From Anthonomus grandis grandis (Eukaryota; Arthropoda; Insecta; Coleoptera; Curculionidae): a stretch of DNA of 64,000 nucleotides. Shown piece by piece: positions 1-11,004 of this stretch (position 1 is the first letter of the stretch; the number at the start of each line of letters is the position of its first letter). The notes under the pieces are model-generated. The model made no database searches. It saw only the letters and a list, made by a program, of their open reading frames with translations, and was not told where the DNA came from. Position numbers and translations under genes: made by a program. The DNA lies in contig NC_065550.1 of NCBI RefSeq assembly GCF_022605725.1, forward strand, positions 8,432,001 through 8,496,000. The letters run 5' to 3'.

Positions 1-720
1 CACTGTATGCCTATTTTCTATTGTGAGTTTATCACACGCATACTTATTATTTATTTTAAAAGCTGTTAGTACTTAATTTCTCGTTTTTTGTACGCCTCTT
101 CAAAATATATGCTATTGTCTACCATAAAATTTTGAATTTCTGCTTTAGTACTAATAGAACAAGGTAACTTTACTACTTGACCACTAGCATTATCCATAAC
201 CATCACACTATTTTTAGGAATATTTTTAAGGAGCCGATACATAACACTTGGTAATTTAGTAAGGAGTCTGCTTGAGTGTAGTAGACAGTTTGGAACAAAG
301 CCACTTTCTGAGCCTGTGTATATTATTGTTATCCTCTTCCCTTTATTTTATTTCATCCCTATATTGTCTTATAGCCGTTAAATACTTCCTGCCATTCCCG
401 TAAACGTTGAGACTTTATTACTGTATGGCGTTTATTAATCGCCTTGTACTTAAAACCCATGTTAGGTAAATTTTTCTTAGGGTAACCACAGTAGACATTG
501 ATGGTTCTTCATACATCTGATAATTTTTTTTTTCCTAATAGATCCAAAGGTGTTTTTGTCAAAGCACAATCTCGCCAGAGTTAAAATCTCTTGATAGTAA
601 AGATTGGTAGATCGGAACTGAAGTGCCTTCTTCAAAAGGTGTTATTACAGTATGGCCCACTATCAGAACCCGCCCATGCTCGCCACATTTTTTGCGCTAT
701 AATGCCACAAAAAAATTATT
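1..720 (-). pseudogene. Sailor-like (IS630-Tc1-mariner) transposase relic, cut by window edge
   Basis: Read on the minus strand, about 100-250 gives fragments of a DDE transposase, including VMVMDNAS, which matches the second-Asp motif (MDNASYHS) of the complete 450-aa transposases elsewhere in this window. Stops and small indels break the frame; the YHS after MDNAS is lost here. The stretch is nearly collinear with 24080-24720, where the same relic is longer and also keeps an LPPYYC...FNPIELI motif. It is therefore an old second subfamily related to the intact copies. The left end lies outside the window. No function is expected. Confidence 0.7.
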
Positions 721-1072
721 TGCCTAAATAAATTAATAAAAACGACTTTTATTAACCTTTATAAGTTACAAAAAATAAGATACTTAAGTACAATGGAAAC
801 AAACAAAAAGTTTGTGTAAACTTAAGGGCGAAGTCTAGCAAGCTGCTATTCTCACTCAACCTATTTAAGGTTCACCTAAGATAGAATATTTAAATACGCA
901 CTATTCTTGACATATGTTGTATAACTATATTTCAACAAAACAAAAATAATACCCTGTCGGTTCATGACTGACCCATGTTAGCAATAGACAATTGACCCTC
1001 AGTCGCAGCAAATGCATCGAAGGCACCCCGCGCCCACCGCAGGTCATCATCACCCAGCATTTCCTTGCATGT
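721..1072. other. Unassigned AT-rich DNA, probably containing the 3' UTR of the adjoining LINE
   Basis: No ORF or terminal repeat recognised. About 960-1072 is locally more GC-rich and follows the stop codon of the minus-strand LINE, so it may be its 3' untranslated region. Confidence 0.4.
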
Positions 1073-1239
1073 TCACGCTTGTCCGTCCATTAAAAACTGT
1101 CGAGATTTAAATTTATTTATATTAAGAATTTTAAAATTGTCTGCTATGAGATTGTATATATGCTGATGGGCGTTGAAAATAAAAGATCTCCGAAACCTGC
1201 CTGTTTTATGTTGTGGTACAGTGAAAGCATGGCGTGATC
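1073..1239 (-). pseudogene. LINE reverse-transcriptase 3' end (piece 2, beyond the Harbinger-1 insertion)
   Basis: On the minus strand this encodes the last ~55 codons of a non-LTR retrotransposon ORF2, ending at a stop at 1073-1075. It is the continuation of the piece at 7237-8925. If Harbinger-1 and one copy of its 3-bp TSD are removed, the codons HNVNV before the junction run in frame into RSRHAFTVPQ after it. The text resembles the short basic tail that follows the RT domain in jockey/CR1-like elements. It is dead as a gene, but it preserves the exact empty site of the Harbinger insertion. Confidence 0.75.
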
Positions 1240-3258
1240 TAAAGGCGAGTTTAGACTTGAGCACGCACGAACTGATCCACCGCGAATGCTCAAATGTAAA
1301 CTGTTGTGCGCGCATACTCAGCCTGTACGTTACCGTGCGCGAGTACCCACGCACGCGATCCGCCGGCTGTCTGTCTTGGGACCGTGCTCAAAAGGAATTA
1401 ATGAACCGGCGAACGCTCAGTCTGAACGAGTTTAGCGGGGTGGTTAGTGTGCGTCTCGTGTTTTGGCAAATATGGAGTGGAATAACGATACTGCTCTTGT
1501 GTTGATTGATGAATATAGAAAATTTCAAATACTTTGGAATGTAAAGCACCCAGAATATTATTCAAAAATAAAAAAAAATGACGCATGGGAAAGTCTTGTT
1601 CGGAATGTGAATCTGCCACAGCTTTATGTTGAAGAAGCGCAAAAAAAAATTAAAAGTTTAATGGGCTCGTTCCGACGTAAGAAAACCAAAATAAGGAGCA
1701 GCGGAGGAACAGGAAAGGGTAATTTGAACAGAAAAATCGTATTGCTGAATGTGTTGAATTGTTTATTTTTGTCAGGTGCAAAGGATATTTTCATATCGAA
1801 ATGGTTCGCGTTTGACAGCATGCAGTTCTTAATGGATAGGGATGAACCAAGGAGAGGATTAAACACAGAAAATGTAAGTAATTTAGAAACAGTTATACAT
1901 ATTATAGGTTTATTTATACACATTTACAAAAAGGTAAAAATCTACGTGTAGCGAATATACCGGGTGTCACTTAAGTCCCGGAACGGCTGAATATTTCGCG
2001 TATGGGTCACTTTTTGTGTAAAAGGCGCGTTTGAGAAATATTTAGTCGTTCCGGAACTTAATTGAAACCCCGCATATTTGTACTAGCGCGTAGGAATTTT
2101 AAAAACAACCCTATACTCTGTAGTAGTTATGCATATGTGTCTTGCCAAGCGAGAGCCCCGGTGGTTACAAAAAAGTCTGCAAACTCGTCACGGATGGTTT
2201 GTGCTGTACGTGTAGATCTTGAAGGTATAACTGTCATTGGCAGCATCGAACTTTGACTATTTGTGGCTATTTCTCGACGCCATTGGCCTTCCACTAATGC
2301 CCCACAATTTTCAATGTCCAAAAAATTCTGGAAGTGTAGGTATTGCTTGAAGTATGGCGGCGTAAAAAATTATGAAGATAGGCAACTGCCATAATCACGA
2401 TCTGTGCCTTTTCCGGTTCTAACAACAAGGGCTTACGCAATACTCTAAACACTGCTGACATAATTCCAAAAACGTTTTCAACTATTCTGCGTGCCCTGCT
2501 AAGCCGATAGTTGAAAATCCTCTTTGTCGATCCTCCAGGGTGAACTCCTGAATACGGCTTCAATATATTTTCCTCCAGAGGAAATGCTTCATCGGCAACA
2601 ATAACATACGGAACTTCGGTGTGTCTTCCCGACAAAGCCTTCGGAGGTGGTAGTCCTAATGTTTTTCTCACAAGATGTTGATGCAGCTCTGTTTTCTTGA
2701 AAACTCCCCCATCCGAGATTCGTCCTTGAGTACCAGCATCAAGAAAGATTATGTTGTAATTGGCCAATGCAATTAAATCTAAATGCATTAAATCTACCAA
2801 TGCAAACATTACAATACTATGCGATGACTTGTAGTTATAAAATTCGCTTCCGCTCTTAATAGGGGCTTGCAGTACGACAGGTTTACCGTCCATGGCTCCC
2901 AGACAGTTTGGAAAATTCCACATCTTGTAGAATTGCTCCGATACCAGCATCCATTCTTCTGGCGTTTTTGGCATCTGAAACAAGACAAAAACATATTTCT
3001 AATTATTTATATTATTAGTTATTAGTTAGTTAGTTATCATAATAATATAGTAATATAATTTATTATAAACTACTTGTAACGCTTAAATGGACTTTTGTAG
3101 GATGAAGCAGGTCCAGATCAAGAAGTTTCAGAGGAAAGTCAACAAGAGCCGCTGCAGTCGCATTTGGAGGATGAGGGGAGAGACATAAGTCCGGTTCCAT
3201 CTACTCAAAGCTTGCCGTCGCAGTTCACTACTGCTTCACAATCAAACTTGGTAAACAT

Positions 3259-6151
3259 CAGTGGCGGTTGCTCCATAAGGCCGCGTGGCTGCGCGCCCCT
3301 CCAAGACAATGTGCAACACCAATTTTTTTTTACATTGTACATTGTGTTACTAAATAAAAATTTAAACTAAAAAAAATCGTATCTAACCATCACATTCGCT
3401 CTTATCTCTAACTCTTCGTCCTCGTTGGCACGTGCGCACGTAAGAGGATTGAATCATATGGCTGGGCCGCGCGAAAACAGCGCCGCCCGCCTCGACGTGT
3501 ACCGATGTAGGATTTCGGCGGCGCGAGCATGCACGAGGCCCTGTCATATTCAGGTTGCATAAGGTCAATTAGGGCGCGGATTTTCTGCGGCCTGATGTTT
3601 TTATTCTGCAAGGAAAGGCGCGTTTTAATCGGCAATTCGTTGTTAACGAGGTACTGTTTTGTCGATATTATCGATTTTTGTGTTGGTGGTATCGTTATAC
3701 CTATTTGGCTTTGAGGATTTTTTTACGTTTTATGATGAATACTGTAGATAATATTATTGAAATCAATTTTGATAGACTGCCGTTGGCCGATAAGGTCAAA
3801 ATTAAAGAACAGGGAAGGCCCTTGCCAAATTTAAATTTAACGCAAACTAGTACGCGAAAAGCCGAGAACAGATCTTTTACCCGACGATTTTCAAAGGATA
3901 TTTATGAAAAAAATAAGTGGATATGTGGGTGTGAAATAAGAAATTTGTTATTCTGTTTTCCGTGTCTGTTGTATTTTAAAGCTGACTCTAGAATGGACTC
4001 CAACTGGGCAAGGAAAGGAATCAGTGATTTACACCATCTTCCTGAGAAAATGAGAAAACATAAATCGTCTCGTGACCACATCAATTCTTGCACTGCTTTA
4101 ACTATACTCGGTAAGGTTAATATTATGACACAGTTAAGCTCTGCTTACAGAGAAAGTATTATTTTACATAATAATAAGGTCGAGAAAAATCGTCATATTT
4201 TAAAAAGGATAATTAAAATTTTGTAGTGCTTTTGAACCAGCACTTAGAGGTCATCATGAAAGAGAATTCTCAGAAAATCAAGGAATATTTAAAGAGCTAA
4301 TTAACTTTTCTGCAGAGCTCGACAATACATTAAAGGAACACTTGCGCACGGCTACTGTTTTTAAAGGGACCTCAAATATTATCCAAAACGAAATTCTCGA
4401 TAGTATGTTACAAGTATGTAGAGAAGAAATTTGCAAGCAAATTGAAAATGCTGACTATTTATCAATCCAATGCGACGAAACCACTGATGTCTCGAATTAT
4501 TGTCAAATGGTGTTAATATTAAGGTATTTTTATGAAGGATCCATCCGTGAACATTTTTGGGGTTTTTTAAGGGTTACAGATAAAACAGCCACTGGATTAA
4601 AAACATGCATAGAAGATCAAATTGATCCCCTAGTTTTAAAAACTCCTCAAAAATTGATAGCACAAACTTATGACGGTGCAAATGTTATGAGCGGCTTGAA
4701 CAAGGGTGTTCAAGCTCAAATTAAAAAAAAAACCCAAATGCTCATTTTATTCATTGTTATGCCCATCAATTAAACCTAATAATGCAGAAATCGGCATCAC
4801 AAAATGCTAAAGTTGGCGTGTTTTTTAGTAATCTCTCAGCAATACCCGTTTTTTTTTCAAACTCATCTCATCGGTGTGACGTTTTACAAGAAATCATAAA
4901 TAAAAGATTACCAAGAGCGGTTGTTACTAGATGGAACTATAATATTCGCACAGTTAATTTTGTTTATCAAAATCGCGAAAAACTTATAGAAGTGTTGTTT
5001 AAGAAAACTTATATGAAGAAATTGAAAGTAGGTGTGAAAAAGGCGTTACGTCAAATGAAGCTTACGGTCTACGAAGAGCATTGGAAGATCCAGAGTTTAT
5101 ATTTTAGTTAATCGAATCCGAATTTTCTACGCCTAAGAGAAGACGAACCGAAGATAATTTTCGAAGTGTTATTGCCAAAGAAATTTGTGATACAATTACA
5201 ACCCAAATGAAGGATCGTTTTTCCTATCGGGGTCATTTGCAAGCCGCTTACCTTTTTAATACAGAAAAATATTCAGAATTTTCAAAAAAGTTTCCTGTAG
5301 CAGTTTTAGATGATGTAGCTTCATTTTATCCAATGCTGACCAAATTAAGGCTAAGAACAGAATTAGAGGTAATCTATTCGAGAGATGATTTAAAAGAAAT
5401 TGTTGGAGCAATGAATCTTCTTTCATTTATCATGGACAACACCCTTCATGAGACGTTTATTGAAACGTCGAAAATATTAAAAATTATCGTGACAACTCCA
5501 ATGACCACGGCAGAAGCAGAACGTACTTTTTCTACGCTTAAACGCATAAAGACATTTTTGCGAAATACCATGCTTAATGATAGACTAAATGCTCTGGCTA
5601 TGATGTCCATTAATAGAAATTTGGTGCATGAAATAAATAATTTTGTTGACAAAGTATTAGAAAAATTTATTTCCATGAAGGACCGTAGAGCGGATTTCTG
5701 TTTTAAAAAATAGCTCCTCTCGCTTGTTTATAATGTGTAAATATGTTATTATAATAAAATTAATGATCTCGAAATTAGTATTCTAAAATATACCTAAACA
5801 TAACAATAATCCATGTAAATAGTAAATACTTACCTTATTTTTATGGTTCCTTTTTCGTACTAAGAAAATGCCTTTATTCTTAGTAAACTGGCTTATATCA
5901 TATTAAAAGACTACTCTGATATTACAGTTTTTTTTTTCGTTGAGTTCAATTGATCCTGGATTCAATTTAGGTAAAAAGAGATAGGTAAACTTTTATTCAA
6001 AACGTGCCATTGTATTCGTTTTTTTTGTTTCATATGATATCATTATTAAAAAAAAGAGGAAACCATTTTTTAACGAGTTTTAGGCGTGGCATTGCAAAAA
6101 TTTATTTTTTTACTGTGCCCCTCCTGGCACAAACCTTACGACACGCCACTG
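3259..6151 (+). mobile_element. hAT-A: hAT transposon inserted in the MADF exon
   Basis: Termini are CAGTGGCG...CGCCACTG, a typical hAT end, with looser inverted similarity inward (CCCCTCC near both ends). The element is flanked by the perfect 8-bp duplication GTAAACAT at 3251-3258 and 6152-6159. Removing it with one TSD copy restores the MADF reading frame (SNLV-NIQKKR). Length is 2893 bp, consistent with a once autonomous element. The first ~400 bp and last ~440 bp are non-coding. Confidence 0.93.
3732..5713 (+). pseudogene. hAT transposase of hAT-A (TTF-type zinc finger, hAT dimerisation)
   Basis: Starting at MMNTVDNII (3732), the N-terminal part to 4226 has a TTF-type zinc-finger region (W-C-C...FCFPCLLYF...HKSSRDH). 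The catalytic part lies in a shifted frame at 4342-4773 with QCDETTDVS (Asp residues) and AQTYDGANVMSG. A further frame (4782-5111) covers the middle. The C-terminal dimerisation region at 5207-5713 has AEAERTFSTLKRIKTFLRNT including the expected Glu. At least three frameshifts or stops inactivate it. It is similar along its length to the intact 720-aa ORF at 50291-52453 but not the same family copy. Confidence 0.85.
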
Positions 6152-7236
6152 GTAAACATTCAAAAGAAGAGAAAACAGCAAACAGAGGACCCAAGAATAC
6201 AAAAAGCTTTTGAGATCTTGGAATCCAGTTCTAAACGCAGCGGAAGTGAAAACAAATATTTTGGTTATTGTCAGCAAAACTTATGAGTTATTCCAGCAGA
6301 ACACAAACATTAGTAGAACACGAGATTAACACTGTGCTATTCAGAGCTGATATGGGTTATTACGATCGTCCTTCCACTGTAGCCGCCTTATTGCCACCAT
6401 ATCCTGTTACCACATTATCTACCACTCCACAGCATCCACATTACACTTTCACAACTTCTAGCACACCAGCTCCATATCCGCAATACTCTACTCTAACCAC
6501 AAACACGCCACTTTCATCTCCTCTCACTGACCAAATTTCTAGCGCATCTACAGCCACCTCCTATTATGATAATCCATCATCGACTGATATAGAACGAATA
6601 CCTCTTTGTATATATATGTATTAACGAAGGTGCTATGTCAATATAATAAGTATAATAAAGATTTCTAGAAATTTTACTTACCTTTATGTAATCCCGAAGT
6701 ACGTCTGAAATGGCTAGGCATACTTCTGAAATAATGTTACTAATTGATGCTTTGGATACTTTAAACAGGTACTGCAAACTGCCAAAGGAATCTCCGGTCG
6801 CCAAAAAACGTAAAGTTATTGCCAGGCGTTCTCGTGGTGATATAGCTTCTCTTAACTGCGTGTCCTTTTTAGCAATTTTTGGTGCTACCAACCTCAGTAA
6901 GTATTCAAAGTCAGCACTTGTCATCCGTGTAAAGTTTCTAAATTGGTCACATCCAATTTCACAAGTTAGATCCCTTAGCACATCACGAAACAACTGCGTT
7001 TTCCACCAGCGACGCCTTTGACGTTTCTTGGTTTCCTTTTGCTTAATTAGTTTATAAAATACAATAAACGCAGCGGCCGCAATTTCCTCGTCCACCATGA
7101 TTGCGCACAAATGGATCACTGCGAATAGAGAATTCGTGTGTGGATGATCGTATAATCTAAACAAAACTGCGAGCGCGAACGCACGCTCATTGACGATGGA
7201 TCAGTTCGTGCGTGCTCAAGTCTAAACGCGCCTTAA

Positions 7237-8925
7237 CGTTAACATTGTGAATTGCTGTGCGTGGTAAAAATTTGGATTTAAGAAATTGAGATGCTTCCGC
7301 CTTAGTAAGCAATTTATGAACAAAATTTAAAAGATGGTGTGTTCTTCGATTTTCCATGTTCAGCCAGTTGCATTCAGAGATCAAATGAGAGACTTGGTCA
7401 CATTTACGTATTCCATACAAAACCCTACAGCATGCATTTTGTACTTTTTGAATTTTATATTTATTCTCCGCAGTTAGACAAGGCCCGTACAAGAAGTCAC
7501 AATAATTAAAATGCGATAAAACAAGGCTATCACACAATATCTTTTTTAATGGAAAGTTTAACAGTTGTCGGTTGTTAATTAATTAATTTAAGAGCATAAA
7601 ATCCTTTTTTAATAATTTTCCGTACATGTTTATGAAATCTTAGATCCTCATCCACTATTAAGCCCAAATTTTTGTGGCGCCAATGTGTAGATTTAATGAC
7701 TTTTTCACCATGCCTTTTTTGGTTTTACTACCAAAACACAATAACTTTGTCTTGTTTAGGTTTAAGTTCGTAAGCTAATTGATTAACTATATTAAGATCC
7801 GAGTTTATTTTTCCGGCAGCTTCCTCTGAGTATCTTGAGGTTTGAAAGAAAAGTAGATCTGAGTATCATCAGCATTGGCATGTGTACTACAAAACAAATG
7901 AGCAGCAATAACGTCTATTATTGTGTAAATAAGAGCGGGGATAAAATAGCACCCTGAGGTACACCAGATTTAATCGAAATATTATTTGATACCGAGTCAC
8001 CTAAACTGATCTTTCGTGATCTGTCTCGAAGAACTGATCCAACCAGATTAAGTGCATCGGACTCAAAGCCATAGTATTTAAGTTTAGCTAATAGAAGCCT
8101 ATGGTTTAAAGCCTTAGAGAAGTCCAACAAAACCAAAATACTAACAAGACCTTCATCGAAACTCTTAATGACATGATCAAGTACCGATGCTAAAGCGGAA
8201 GCCGTTCTAAACCCCTTTCTAAATCCGAACGGAAAATCAGGAATAATTTTATTATTGTTAAAATGAAAAAAAATTATATAGTTATATAAAACTTTTTCCA
8301 ATACTTAAGACAATGTGGGTAATATACTTATAATTCTTAAGTCGGAGAAGGTTTGAGGATCATTTATTTTAGGTAAAGGGATGCCAATTACAGTTTTCCA
8401 GAGAGGTATATCGCTCGTTTTAATTATAGAGTTGCATAATAATATCTTCTATAAAAGGCCTACACATTTTTAACATTTTTAAATTGATTGAATCTACACC
8501 TACATCATTTAATTTAAGGGTTAGCAAAATTAAATTTATTTTCTGAGTTAGTGAAAAGTTAAATCTAGATTTAAAATTATAAACATTATTGTTGTAGTCT
8601 TACCTTATCTCTACATTGTTCAGTTACTGTTTGGAAAAAAAGAGGTGAAGTATTTATTTATATTTTTAGCGTTTGATAGATTTGGCGGAAGACTACTGTT
8701 ATTTTGTGAAGTAATATCTTGTAGGGTTTTCCAAAGCTTAGAAGGATTTATTAAGTTTAGAAATATTTGATATGTGATTTCTTTTTTCTTTTCTAATACA
8801 AGATAATGTATGATTTCTTAAAGTCCTATAATAATAATTGTAATTAGTTTCCGTTTTAGTCTTTCTATATTTTTGCCATGCTTTATCTCCTAATCTCTGC
8901 AATTCACGAATCACTTGCTTACAAC
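7237..8925 (-). pseudogene. LINE (jockey/CR1-like) ORF2 remnant, main piece
   Basis: Minus-strand order: a pre-RT linker near 8890-8620 (GDKAWQKYRKTKTETNY), then RT at 8301-7918 with FGFRKGFRTASALASV, LVLLDFSKALNH (motif A) and SGVPQGAILSPLLF (motif B). After a frameshift comes ADDTQIY (motif C) near 7885-7860, then thumb and C-terminal sequence down to 7237 (LSHFNYCDFLYGPCLT, QKVQNACCRVLYGIRK). Stops and frameshifts are scattered through it. The 3' end continues beyond Harbinger-1 at 1239-1073. The 5' end abuts a gypsy relic at about 8910-8925. No endonuclease domain is present. Confidence 0.85.
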
Positions 8926-9742
8926 AACAATAGCCCCTTAAGTTAACTCGTAAAAAACTTAATAAGAACTAAATTGTCACACTCAATTTCTTCTTATTCT
9001 TTTATATTAGATCGTAGGTAGGTACTTATAGACGTAAAGGCAAGTATAATACTTACAGACCTAAGAACACAAGTTTTAATTAGAACTAAATTTAGGTAAG
9101 TTACATACTGAACCCTTGAGCTAACCAAGCCATAACAACATCAGACCATCCCAGATTGCAGACTTATAGCAGCATAGTCCATTTTTCTCACCGTTAGCGT
9201 TTAGATTTATACCCCATGCCAAACAGAACAGAAATCCTGTATAAATTGGGTCGCTGTCATTACTTTACATAGAGAGGCCAACTTTAAAATCCAGTTGGAC
9301 AAATTGGAATTTTTACAAAAAGAAGTCTCCTATTTGGGTACATCTACATAGTAACACCTAATGGGGGAAAAACCCAACCAGATAAGATTCAAGCAATAAA
9401 GAGCTATCCTATACCAAAAAATCAAAAAGAAATTAAAGGGTTTCTTGGACTTTTGAGATATTACTTAAACGTACGAAAATTATTATTGTGTGGTTGTCAA
9501 AAATTAGTATTATTGGGATATAACCTATATTGTCAGAACTGATTACCTCTATGAGAATGATTTTGTGATTGAAAATTTTGATAGGGGGTATAGTTATATT
9601 ATAGGGTTATCTTACATGAGGAAACTTATTGTATCTTACGGGTCGTAACATGTTGTGGGTTTTGGTGAGAATTCGTATTATTTCTTATGGGTGTGTGTCT
9701 TGGCGTAAGTGTACTCTGTCCTTATGTATTTAAAGATTTTGA
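8911..9742 (+). pseudogene. Ty3/gypsy RT relic, shortened copy of the repeat at 24722-25785
   Basis: It begins with CACTTGCTTACAACA and follows 24722-25785 almost base for base, but ~260 bp covering the RT palm are missing (junction near 9270). What remains translates in pieces as PCQTEQKSCIN..., IQLDKLEFLQKEVSYLG and KEIKGFLGLLRYY, the region after the RT active site in errantivirus/17.6-like pol. The last ~250 bp are non-coding and equally shared with the other copy. Mariner M1 inserted at its right edge (TA at 9743). Confidence 0.7.
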
Positions 9743-9744
9743 TA

Positions 9745-11004
9745 CAGTGACCGCCTAAAGTTCCGCATAAATTCGATAAAAATTAGAGACATGATTTTTT
9801 GAGAAATGCTCGGATCCGTCGATTTTTATTTTAAGTTGCGCATTATTTCACATAAATTTTTGTATACAGGGTGAAACAAAAAAATGGATATGACGTCATC
9901 GGTCATTTTTTTAAATGGAATGCTATATTTTTTATTGCATTTATGAAATATAGGCGAAATTCCAAGCAAGTTTCGTATAACACACCCTATCTCAAAACTC
10001 AACTGTTTCCGAAATATTTACATTTAAATAACAAGAAAACAAATAAGTACGTCTATTTACAAATTAAGGTAAAATCGAGGATAAAAATAATGTTATAAAC
10101 ACTGCCAATTGTTTCTATTTCTTATTATGGTTGCACTTGTAAAGAATCTCCATTTTCGAATGTCATTGTCAGTTTGAAAATTAATAGTTTTTATCAGAAT
10201 AAATTATGGCTAATTTAACGGAAGCCCAACGAATTGAAATTTTGATGATGCTAGGGTACGGGGATCGAGTGCGCATGCAAAAAGAAGTAAGTGAACTGTT
10301 AGTAGAATAGAGCACAAATTCATAACTTCAGGTCATGTTAGGGATTTGCCAAGATCAGGTCGTCCGAAAATTTATGAAGAAACACAATTAGACGTTCTGC
10401 TCTCCGTCGAAGAAAATCCAAACAATGCAACTTCACAAATTTCAGTTGATAATAATATAGCCGGAACATCAGTAAGACGCATCTTAAAAGCAAATGAATA
10501 CCACCCTTATAAAATTAGACTACTACACGAATTAAATGAGGCCGATCCTGATCGAAGAAACCAATTTTGCGGGCAAATGATGAACAACTGCAATAATAAC
10601 CGTCAGTTTGTGTTACGAGTTTTGTTTTCGGATGAAGCAACTTTTTGTTTAAACGGTGTCGTAAATCGGCGAAATTGTCGGTACTGGTCAGTGTCAAATC
10701 CACACTGGACAACTGAGGCTCATACACAGTACCGTAAATCTATTAATGTTTGGGCTGGTATCATGGAAAATAAAGTAATAGGGCCATACTTTTTCGAAGA
10801 AAACTTAACAGGACAACGCTATTTGAATCTTCTTCAAGAAGATCTTATTCCTGCTTTGGCTGCCCTATACCCAGACGAACAAGACCCTGCTGTTCCGACA
10901 GATAATTTGTGGTTTCAGCAAGACGGCGCACCGACACATTTCTTTCTTAAAAAATCATGTCTCTAATTTTTATCGAATTTATGCGGAACTTTAGGCGGTC
11001 ACTG
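9745..11004 (+). mobile_element. Mariner M1 (DD41D/rosa-like), internally deleted
   Basis: The terminal inverted repeat (TIR) is about 57 bp: CAGTGACCGCCTAAAGTTCC inward from the left, and the same inward from the right, both continuing to AGAGACATGATTTTTT. TA duplications lie at 9743-9744 and 11005-11006. Total length is 1260 bp. A second, inner motif TATACAGGGTGAAAC lies at about 9861-9875. The transposase reading frame runs straight into the right TIR, so the 3' third of the gene has been deleted. Confidence 0.92.
10206..10966 (+). pseudogene. M1 mariner transposase, C-terminally truncated
   Basis: It starts MANLTEAQRIEILMMLGYGD (helix-turn-helix region), loses frame near 10290-10340 and resumes at 10346. 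The body contains VLFSDEATFCLNG (first Asp), RRNCRYWS, SINVWAGIMENKVIGPYFF and LWFQQDGAPTH (second Asp). The coding sequence then stops at the right TIR, so the third catalytic residue (PDLTPLDFFLWG in its relatives) is absent. It cannot be active by itself. The Asp-to-Asp spacing of 41 in the relatives M8 and M10 places the group in DD41D. Confidence 0.88.

Larger units (their letters stand above)
1463..6624 (+). pseudogene. MADF-domain DNA-binding protein of Harbinger-1 (second Harbinger gene), disrupted
   Basis: Exon 1 (1463-1873; MEW at 1472 is an alternative start) encodes a MADF (Myb/SANT-like) domain: LIDEYRKFQILWNVKHPEYY, then a K/R-rich helix and KWFAFDSMQFL. A 57-bp GT-AG stretch (1719-1775) inside it may be an in-frame intron. 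The exon ends at GTAAGT. The next exon starts after TTTTGTAG at 3101 (DEAGPDQEVSEE...) and is interrupted at 3258 by hAT-A. It resumes at 6160 (QKKRKQQTEDPR...), with a frameshift near 6270-6285, and stops at 6624. Such proteins are thought to act with the transposase as the DNA-binding partner. The intron 1874-3100 contains the antisense transposase exon 2. Confidence 0.82.
2127..7098 (-). pseudogene. Harbinger-1 DDE transposase (HARBI1-like), two exons, frameshifted
   Basis: Exon 1 runs from ATG 7098 to 6682 (139 codons) and ends in the family core ISPRERLAITLRFLATGDSF...LRDYIK, followed by the donor GTAAGT. Exon 2 begins at 2974 after TTTCAG with MPKTPEEW, in frame. It carries the DDE_Tnp_4 motifs: CLGAMDGKPV (first Asp), QGRISDGGVF (second Asp) and RRIVENVFGIM (Glu). 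The triad survives. A frameshift near 2310-2345 detaches the last ~60 codons, which continue in another frame to 2127 and contain RDEFADFFVTTGALAWQ, the usual C-terminus. The intron (2975-6681) holds the MADF 3' exon and hAT-A, so it was under 1 kb before hAT-A arrived. Confidence 0.88.
1243..7233 (-). mobile_element. Harbinger-1: PIF/Harbinger transposon with nested hAT
   Basis: The ends are inverted repeats. The left end reads AGGCGAGTTTAGACTTGAGC; the right end, read inward, is AGGCGCGTTTAGACTTGAGC, and similarity continues for about 45 bp. The element is flanked by TAA at 1240-1242 and 7234-7236, the TWA-type 3-bp duplication of this superfamily. It carries a minus-strand DDE transposase gene and a plus-strand MADF gene, interlocked through their introns. 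It sits inside a LINE, and hAT-A (2893 bp plus 8-bp TSD) sits inside it, so the element was about 3.1 kb when it inserted. Both genes are now broken. Confidence 0.92.

Noticed and set aside
1173..1505. 110-codon plus ORF across the Harbinger-1 left end
   Set aside because: Spans LINE, TSD, TIR and the MADF 5' leader; chance frame.
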